From contig CAJUIT010000010.1 of the NCBI GenBank assembly GCA_910586565.1, positions 1 to 64,000 on the forward strand: a stretch of 64,000 nt of DNA. The letters are read 5' to 3'. Source of the stretch: an uncultured Muribaculaceae bacterium. Lineage in GTDB: Bacteria; Bacteroidota; Bacteroidia; Bacteroidales; Muribaculaceae. Below, in pieces: positions 59,174 through 64,000 of the stretch. The position numbers were made by a program, and so were the translations under genes. A model generated the notes under the pieces. It did not search any database, was not told the origin of the DNA, and saw only the letters and a program-made list of their open reading frames with translations. Numbering within the stretch: the first letter of the stretch is position 1; every line of letters starts with the position of its first letter.

Positions 59174-59526
59174 TGGATATAAAGAAGTCAGAAGTCAGAA
59201 GTTAGAAGTCAGAAGTCAGAAGTTAGAAGTCAGAAGTCAGAAGGGAGAAATCAGAAGTTCGTTTTTAGAAGTTAGTTTTTAGAGATGAACTTAGGATTTT
59301 GACGGACTGTTTCAATAGCGTCTACATTTCAGCTTCTGCTTTGCTGACATAAAGGCATGAAAAAAGTCCTTAAGGTCGTTGACGACTTTAAGGACTTTTT
59401 CTATATCTAAATTTTTTTAATCTGAGCTGAAGCTAACCCCCCTAAAAACTAACTTCTAAAAACTTAAAACTGGCTTCTGACTTCTGGCTTCTCTCTTCTG
59501 ATTTCTCTCTTCTGGCTTCTGCCCCC
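59174..59526. repeat. Long inverted repeat with heptad arms
   Basis: Left arm of TCAGAAG/TTAGAAG units (59183-59260) with a 22-bp segment (59261-59282) that is the exact inverse complement of 59442-59463; right arm of CTTCTGA/CTTCTGG units (59470-59521). The enclosed DNA holds the perfect hairpin 59361-59400. No gene supported. Confidence 0.85.
59361..59400. terminator. Bidirectional hairpin terminator
   Basis: AAAAAGTCCTTAA pairs with TTAAGGACTTTTT, with an inner GTCG/CGAC pairing. It lies between the convergent lipoprotein and receiver genes. Confidence 0.85.
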
Positions 59527-59928
59527 TCACAGTATCTGGCGGCGGAGCACGGAGCGCACGCGGGCCATGAGCTCGCGGAGTGAGAAGGGTTTGATGAGAT
59601 AGTCGTCGGCGCCGGCGTTAAGGGCGTTGATGATGGTTGTGGGCGACATGTTCACAGAGCAGGTAATAACGCCCATCGAAGCTGTGTCGCGGCGTTGTTT
59701 AATCTGCTCCACGATGCCGATGCCGTGGTCGCCGTCGATGTTGAGGTCGATTATCATGAGCTGGTAGTCGGCAAGCTCCAGCGAATAGAGGTCGTCGGCA
59801 TTGCTGCATGAATCTACAACGAAGCCTTCGGGCCCGAAATGGGTCCGAATCATGTCGCATATAACGGTGTCGCTGTCGACAACCAGAATGCGACCGAGAT
59901 TCTGCCGGTTTGATTGTTGCTTTGTCAC
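59527..59928 (-). CDS. Single-domain response regulator
   Basis: A phosphoacceptor protein of 133 residues made only of a receiver domain. It has the acidic pair in RILVVDSDT, phosphoacceptor Asp61 in LMIIDLNIDG, the Thr/Ser-equivalent GVITCSVN and Lys113 in YLIKPF. No DNA-binding or output domain follows, so it acts by protein contact, or as the N-terminal part of a broken OmpR-type regulator: the ending RELMARVRSVLRRQ is typical of the linker before a winged helix that is missing here. No sensor kinase is next to it. Confidence 0.9.
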   Translation of the reverse strand: MTKQQSNRQNLGRILVVDSDTVICDMIRTHFGPEGFVVDSCSNADDLYSLELADYQLMIIDLNIDGDHGIGIVEQIKQRRDTASMGVITCSVNMSPTTIINALNAGADDYLIKPFSLRELMARVRSVLRRQIL

Positions 59929-60014
59929 TGTTGAATGGTGAACTTAATGGTGCTTACAGGCTTTGTGGGCCGTGTGCGGCACCTGAGCTTGCTGTTCACG
60001 AATCAAAGGTACGA

Positions 60015-60049
60015 AAAAAGGTTACCCCCGTATGGGTGGTAACCTTTTT
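60015..60049 (-). terminator. Terminator after the GH13 gene
   Basis: AAAAAGGTTACC and GGTAACCTTTTT with a GGGGG/CCC inner part, on the minus strand 123 bp after the GH13 stop. Confidence 0.75.
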
Positions 60050-60171
60050 GTATAAAGAATGTGGTTGAAATTTCTCAGCTTTCTCGGAGTTGTGACATTT
60101 GTGACTTGTTGGCGCATTTGCGCCCCCTTTTTCGAGGGTTATTTGGCAAATGACACACTTGTGGTTGAGAT

Positions 60172-61620
60172 TTATTTCGCGCGAGTGTAAACGCGGTATT
60201 CTCCGGGGGCAAGTGTTGTGGGGAATTTCTCGGCGGCTCCGGTGAAGTAGTTGATGAATCCCTTAGAGTCGGGAGCTTCACCCTGATATTTCACCTTTGT
60301 GGCTTTGGCGCCGAGGTTGGTCATAACCAATACTTCCGAGTCGCCGTTGGCGCGCGAGAAGATGTAGAGGTCGTCGCTCTTTGTGGGGAAGCGTTTCATT
60401 TCACCGCCTGCCTCACCTGCGAGGAGGGCTTTCTCATTGTGCTTGAGGTCGTTGAGTTTCTGATAGAAGGTGAAGTATTCGTTGCGGGGTTCCCATTGGG
60501 GAGCTTCATCTTTCTTGAAGAATTCAAACGCGCGGTTGAGGCCTGTTTCCTGACCGGTGTAGATGAGCGGCATGCCGGGGAGGGTGTAGCTCAACACGGC
60601 CATTGCGTTGGCCAGATTGCCGAGGCGCTGGAATTCGGTTCCTTCCCACGAATTGAAGTCGTGGTTGGTTATCATGTTCATCAGGTAGGAGTCGGCCGGG
60701 AAGGCGCCGCGCTGTTGTGCCAAAAGCGAATCAATGGCCACAGCGGGTTTCTTGGCGAGGTTGGTGCCTGCATCGAAAGTGAACTGGCCTGCGTTGTTGG
60801 CAATTTCCTTGAACAGCACTGCTAAGGGCCAGTTGTAGGCCATGTCGAAGGCTTTCTCCTCAAGTTCGGGCTCGGCAGCCTCGGCAAGCATGAAAAGGTC
60901 GGGCTTGATGGCCTGCAGCTGCGGGCGCGCCCAGTTCCAGAAGTCGGTGGGCACGGCAAAAGCCACGTCGCAGCGGAAGCCGTCGATGTCGGCATCATAG
61001 AGCCAGAAGCTCATGGCGTCGAGCATGGCCGCGCGCAGTTTGGGGTTGGAGTAATCAAGGGGAGAAACGTCGGTCCACTCGGGATGGGTGAGCGGCTTGC
61101 CGTTTGCGTCGAGTTCCTTATAGTATTCGGGATGATACGTCACCCACCAGTTGTCGTTGCCGGTGTGGTTGGGCACCCAGTCGATGATAACCTTCATGCC
61201 GTTGTCGTGGGCGGCTTTTACGAAGTGGCGGAAGTCGTCCATTGTGCCCATTTCGGGGTTTAGCCCCTTGTAGTCGGCCGAAGCGTAGTAGCTGCCGAGC
61301 TCACCTTTGCGACCCTCTTTCGAGATGGGGTGAACGGGCATAATCCACAAAATATCCACGCCGAGTTCTTTGAGGCGGGGGAGCTGTGCCTCAACGGCAG
61401 CGATTGTTCCCTCGGGAGTCATCTGGCGCCAGTTTACCTCATAGATAACGGCGTTGCGGCTCCATTCGGGGTGGGTGAGAGCCGTGGGGGCAGCTTTGGC
61501 TGTGTGGTGGGTTTCGAGAGGAAGTGCGAGAGCGTGGGCTGTGGCGGGCTGTGCGGCGCCAAAGGCAATCGCTGCAGCTCCGAAAGCTCCAATCATTTTA
61601 GTTGCATAGTTTCTTTTCAT
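60172..61620 (-). CDS. Exported GH13 alpha-amylase family enzyme
   Basis: Hydrolyses or rearranges alpha-1,4/1,6-glucans, probably in the periplasm. The 482-residue protein has a signal peptide (1-28), then the GH13 motifs: DWVPNHTG (region I), GFRCDVAFA with the nucleophile Asp (II), MLAEAAEPE with the acid Glu (III) and NMITNHDFNS with the stabilising Asp (IV). It lacks a long CBM and ends in a short beta domain. It is not linked to sus-type transporters here; the GH57 enzyme at 18 kb is the nearest other alpha-glucan enzyme. Confidence 0.94.
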   Translation of the reverse strand: MKRNYATKMIGAFGAAAIAFGAAQPATAHALALPLETHHTAKAAPTALTHPEWSRNAVIYEVNWRQMTPEGTIAAVEAQLPRLKELGVDILWIMPVHPISKEGRKGELGSYYASADYKGLNPEMGTMDDFRHFVKAAHDNGMKVIIDWVPNHTGNDNWWVTYHPEYYKELDANGKPLTHPEWTDVSPLDYSNPKLRAAMLDAMSFWLYDADIDGFRCDVAFAVPTDFWNWARPQLQAIKPDLFMLAEAAEPELEEKAFDMAYNWPLAVLFKEIANNAGQFTFDAGTNLAKKPAVAIDSLLAQQRGAFPADSYLMNMITNHDFNSWEGTEFQRLGNLANAMAVLSYTLPGMPLIYTGQETGLNRAFEFFKKDEAPQWEPRNEYFTFYQKLNDLKHNEKALLAGEAGGEMKRFPTKSDDLYIFSRANGDSEVLVMTNLGAKATKVKYQGEAPDSKGFINYFTGAAEKFPTTLAPGEYRVYTRAK

Positions 61621-61701
61621 GGTTGTGGTGAAAAAGAAAAACGAATATTTGGTTAGTAAGTAAGTTTATCGACGTGTTGTTGAGTGATGCGGCATGCGGA
61701 A

Positions 61702-62442
61702 CTATTTTCTGAACACCGGCCAGCGGTAGGAGTGCAGTTCCTTGACGAGCGCTTCTTCGCGCCCTTCGAGATAGCTGTTGAGCAGCCGGTGGAACCGCTC
61801 GCTGTGGTTCATTTCGCTCAGGTGGGCGAGTTCGTGGTAAATCACGTAGTCGCTGAGCCGCGTGGGGAGAAACATGAGCACGTAGCTAAGAGAAATGATT
61901 CCGCGTGAGGAGCATTGCCCCAAAATGCGGTGGCCGGCCGAGATTGTCCATCCCACAGGAGTGCGCCCGACGCGGGCTGCAAGCTCACGGGCACGCGGCA
62001 AAATCACCTGAGGGGCTATTTTGCGGGCTATCTTGCAGAGCATTTCGCTGATGGCGAGATGTGTGGCGGGGTCGTTGAAATCGAAGTCGGTGCCCACTTC
62101 CACGGCCGATACCGGGAGGGATGCCTTGGCAATTATCTTTGCCGGAAGAAAGCTCTGTTGCCTGATGACTATCTCGGCGCCGGGAAATGTGAGACGCTCG
62201 CCGGGGTAGAACCTCACATCGGGACGGCGGGCAAGCAGCCGCGGGGTGAGGTCGTCGAGAATACGGTGGATGTCGGGGAGGGTGACTCCGGTGGGCACAT
62301 TCAGATTAACAATGCCGCTTTTCCACCGTGCTGACACACGGCGGGAATTAGTGCGCACGGTGATGTTGACGCGACCGAGTTGTTCGTGCTGAAATTCTGC
62401 CATTTGCTTGAAGAAAGAATGGAGAGTAATATTTCTTTCCAA
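61702..62442 (-). CDS. YgjP-like metallopeptidase domain protein
   Basis: A 246-residue protein of the YgjP/SprT-like zincin family. The C-terminal domain holds YVIYHELAHLSEMNHSERFHRLL, in which HELAH supplies two zinc His and the catalytic Glu and the later His the third. The N-terminal half is beta-rich (GRVNITVRTNSRRVSARW). It is probably cytoplasmic; the substrate is unknown. Family members flank RNA genes in other bacteria, but no RNA gene was seen here. It stands alone. Confidence 0.88.
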   Translation of the reverse strand: MERNITLHSFFKQMAEFQHEQLGRVNITVRTNSRRVSARWKSGIVNLNVPTGVTLPDIHRILDDLTPRLLARRPDVRFYPGERLTFPGAEIVIRQQSFLPAKIIAKASLPVSAVEVGTDFDFNDPATHLAISEMLCKIARKIAPQVILPRARELAARVGRTPVGWTISAGHRILGQCSSRGIISLSYVLMFLPTRLSDYVIYHELAHLSEMNHSERFHRLLNSYLEGREEALVKELHSYRWPVFRK

Positions 62443-62533
62443 AGAACTGATTCAAAAGCAAATTTACGCAATTTTCGGCTTCGGAGGTTGAGCGCCCGCT
62501 GTTTTTAACAATCCTTATGGCACGGCGACGGAA

Positions 62534-63085
62534 TCACTCCTGAACCCAGGGAATTTCGGGGGTGTTGGTGATGGTGTTGAGGAATCGGCCGAGAGTGAAC
62601 AGGTAGTCGCTCAGGCGGTTGAGGAATCGAATCACAAGGTCGTCGACCCGGGCTTCGGCTGTGAGGGCAATTACACGGCGTTCGGCACGGCGGCACACGG
62701 CGCGGCACACGTTGGCCTGTGCGGCGGCGCGGCATCCGCCGGGGAGAATGAATGAGCGCAGTTGGGGGAGGCGGTCGGTCATGAGGTCAATCTGCCGCTC
62801 AAGTTCTCCGATGGCCTTGTGGCCGAGTCCGGCCGGTTCAAGCATCGGGTTGGAAGAATTGTCGGTTGCCAGATAAGCACCCATGTTGAACAGCTTGTTC
62901 TGAACCATCCGCAGGGTTTCGATGGCGTCGGCATCGAGGTGTGGTTCGGTGGCGAGAAGCCCCAGGAAAGAGTTGAGTTCGTCGACTGTTCCGTAGGCGT
63001 CGAGGCGCAGGGAGTCTTTTCTGACACGTTTTCCACCGACAAGCGAGGTGGTGCCGGCATCGCCGGTGCGGGTGTAGATTTTCAT
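62534..63085 (-). CDS. PduO-type ATP:cob(I)alamin adenosyltransferase
   Basis: Makes adenosylcobalamin from ATP and cob(I)alamin. The 183-residue protein has the ATP-binding start IYTRTGDAGTTSLVGGKRVRKDS, the family stretch LDAYGTVDELNSFLG, PGGCRAAAQANVCRAVCRRAERR with the conserved RxxCRRAER motif, and IRFLNRLSDYLFTLGR at the end. Length is typical. It follows the LOG-family gene by 18 bp on the same strand and probably shares its message. Confidence 0.95.
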   Translation of the reverse strand: MKIYTRTGDAGTTSLVGGKRVRKDSLRLDAYGTVDELNSFLGLLATEPHLDADAIETLRMVQNKLFNMGAYLATDNSSNPMLEPAGLGHKAIGELERQIDLMTDRLPQLRSFILPGGCRAAAQANVCRAVCRRAERRVIALTAEARVDDLVIRFLNRLSDYLFTLGRFLNTITNTPEIPWVQE

Positions 63086-63103
63086 GGTGAGGAGTGGGGA
63101 TTG

Positions 63104-63661
63104 TTATTCGTTGGTTGCCGCAAACTGTTTTTCGGCGGCTTCAAGTTGTGATGTGAGGTTGGCGATGTTGGGGCAGAGGTTGATGCGTGAGAGCACTTCG
63201 GGGAACATCAGTCCGCGTCGCACCATTTCGCCGAGCATCTCCATGAGGGGATTGAACAGGCCGTCGCGGTTGAGCAGCAACAGCGGTTTCGGCTCGTTGA
63301 AAAACGACATGGAGGCAAGGGCCGACATCACTTCGTCGAGAGTGCCGTAGCCACCGTCGAGGGCAACGAACAGGTTGGCTTGCTCCTCCATTGTTTGTTT
63401 GCGCTCATGGAGCGAGCTCACGTGTATGCTTAATGTGTTGGCGGGGTGCTGCCGTTCCATGCGTGTGGCCGGAACCACGCCCGTGACTTTTCCTCCCGCC
63501 GCGGCAGTCGCTGTGGCCACAGCCTCCATCAATCCCATTGCCAGACCGCCGTAGACCAGCGTGTGGCCGTGAGAGCCAATCCATTCGCCCAACGTTCGGG
63601 CATCGGTGAAACATTCGGGGGCTATGGCCGTGCGGGCCGAGCAATAAACTGCAATATTCAT
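63104..63661 (-). CDS. LOG family protein (TIGR00730-like)
   Basis: A Rossmann-fold protein of 185 residues; characterised members are cytokinin-riboside 5'-monophosphate phosphoribohydrolases or nucleotide 5'-monophosphate nucleosidases. It has LVYGGLAMGLMEAVATATAAAGG, a glycine-rich phosphate loop, and ALDGGYGTLDEVMSAL in place of the usual PGGxGTxxE, with Asp for Pro and the catalytic Glu kept. It is probably an active nucleotide nucleosidase. It precedes the adenosyltransferase gene. Confidence 0.87.
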   Translation of the reverse strand: MNIAVYCSARTAIAPECFTDARTLGEWIGSHGHTLVYGGLAMGLMEAVATATAAAGGKVTGVVPATRMERQHPANTLSIHVSSLHERKQTMEEQANLFVALDGGYGTLDEVMSALASMSFFNEPKPLLLLNRDGLFNPLMEMLGEMVRRGLMFPEVLSRINLCPNIANLTSQLEAAEKQFAATNE

Positions 63662-63772
63662 GTCGGTTCGAAAAATTAAGAGCTTGTTTTAAGCTCGGAG
63701 ATTGCAAATAATCAATAGCGGGGAGAGGAGCAATGCGCGCTTTCCGCGAAAACAAATGTAGGAAAAAATGCG

Positions 63773-63780
63773 TAACTTTG
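63773..63780 (+). promoter_or_regulatory. -7 element before the U32 peptidase gene
   Basis: TAACTTTG, 5 bp before the ATG at 63786. If used, transcription starts at about the start codon, so the message would be nearly leaderless. Confidence 0.5.
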
Positions 63781-63785
63781 CGGTA

Positions 63786-64000
63786 ATGAAACGTAAAGAT
63801 TTTGAAATCATGGCTCCCGTGGGGAGCTACGAAAGCTTGCACGCGGCCATCAATGCCGGTGCCGATGCCATATATTTCGGGGTGGAGGGGCTCAACATGC
63901 GTTCGCGTTCGAGCGTTAATTTCACGCTCGACGATTTGCGTGAAATCGCCTCAATATGCGATGCCAACGGCGTGAAATCCTACCTCACAGTCAACACCAT
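63786..64000 (+). CDS. U32 family peptidase (5' part, cut by the window end)
   Basis: The first 71 codons only. The product begins KRKDFEIMAPVGSYESLHAA with INAGADAIYFGVEGLNMRS and DLREIASICDANGVKSYLT, the N-terminal TIM-barrel start of U32 peptidase-like proteins, several of which take part in tRNA or rRNA hydroxylation (TrhP, RlhA) or ubiquinone synthesis. The remaining sequence is outside the window. The start follows closely on a TAACTTTG element. Confidence 0.85.
   Translation, partial: MKRKDFEIMAPVGSYESLHAAINAGADAIYFGVEGLNMRSRSSVNFTLDDLREIASICDANGVKSYLTVNT

Overview
The window is chromosomal DNA of a Bacteroidota bacterium of the order Bacteroidales. A Muribaculaceae-like gut organism is my best guess, an inference that is not proven. 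The signs are Bacteroidota-type promoters (TAnnTTTG at -7, best seen before tRNA-Glu, argS and the gene at 28.3 kb), start codons without strong Shine-Dalgarno sequences, type IX secretion genes (porV, porZ), secreted enzymes with C-terminal sorting-like tails, and Bacteroidales-restricted families (DUF4294, DUF4919, PCMD-like). Coding strands favour C at third codon positions. No phage, transposase, plasmid gene or CRISPR array was found; almost everything is core chromosome.

Layout. 0-2.8 kb: recO, two identical tRNA-Glu genes around rpsT, and a dense patch of dispersed repeats. 2.8-7.1 kb: nitroreductase, AraC regulator, nucleotidyltransferase-like protein, tRNA-Ser(CGA), S1/P1 nuclease and a HEPN/MNT pair. 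7.3-13.6 kb: a leftward cluster of GH3-like protein, alkaline phosphatase, DUF4919 protein, membrane pseudokinase, GNAT-like protein and rnhB. 13.8-16.4 kb: argS and a Bax-inhibitor-1 protein. 16.4-18.2 kb: an unrecognised gene bracketed by composite repeats. 18.2-26 kb (leftward): secreted GH57, an outer-membrane-type protein, then acyltransferase, sigma-54 activator, lptE, TPR-like protein and secG as an operon. 26-31.6 kb: esterase, PCMD-like protein, acyltransferase 3, ispF, porV. 31.8-39.4 kb: unknown protein, porZ, rdgB, leuS, nadA.

39.4-40 kb is an AT-rich gap with seven DnaA-box-like 9-mers, a candidate replication origin; most genes to its left run left, and from 44 kb most run right. 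40-43.7 kb: fucO, DUF4294 protein, nadB. 44-47.9 kb (rightward): divIC/ftsB-like, membrane protein, dapB, lepB, WbqC-like protein. 47.9-49.5 kb: rbfA and a LolC/E-type permease. 49.7-58.6 kb: secreted endonuclease I, His-rich secreted protein, aminotransferase, YfhO-like protein, degenerate methyltransferase-like protein, xerD. 58.7-64 kb: lipoprotein, receiver protein, GH13 enzyme, YgjP-like metallopeptidase, PduO-type adenosyltransferase, LOG-like protein and the start of a U32 peptidase gene.

The least explained part is non-coding: several unrelated families of dispersed, highly structured repeats (palindromes, three-hairpin units with a covarying stem, nested composites, a two-copy element with covarying hairpins, long heptad-armed inverted repeats). 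With the possible origin, these are the best leads for something undescribed. Themes among the genes are cell-envelope building and protein export (porV, porZ, lptE, secG, lepB), NAD synthesis (nadA, nadB), translation (argS, leuS, rpsT, rbfA, tRNAs) and secreted starch or nucleic acid breakdown.
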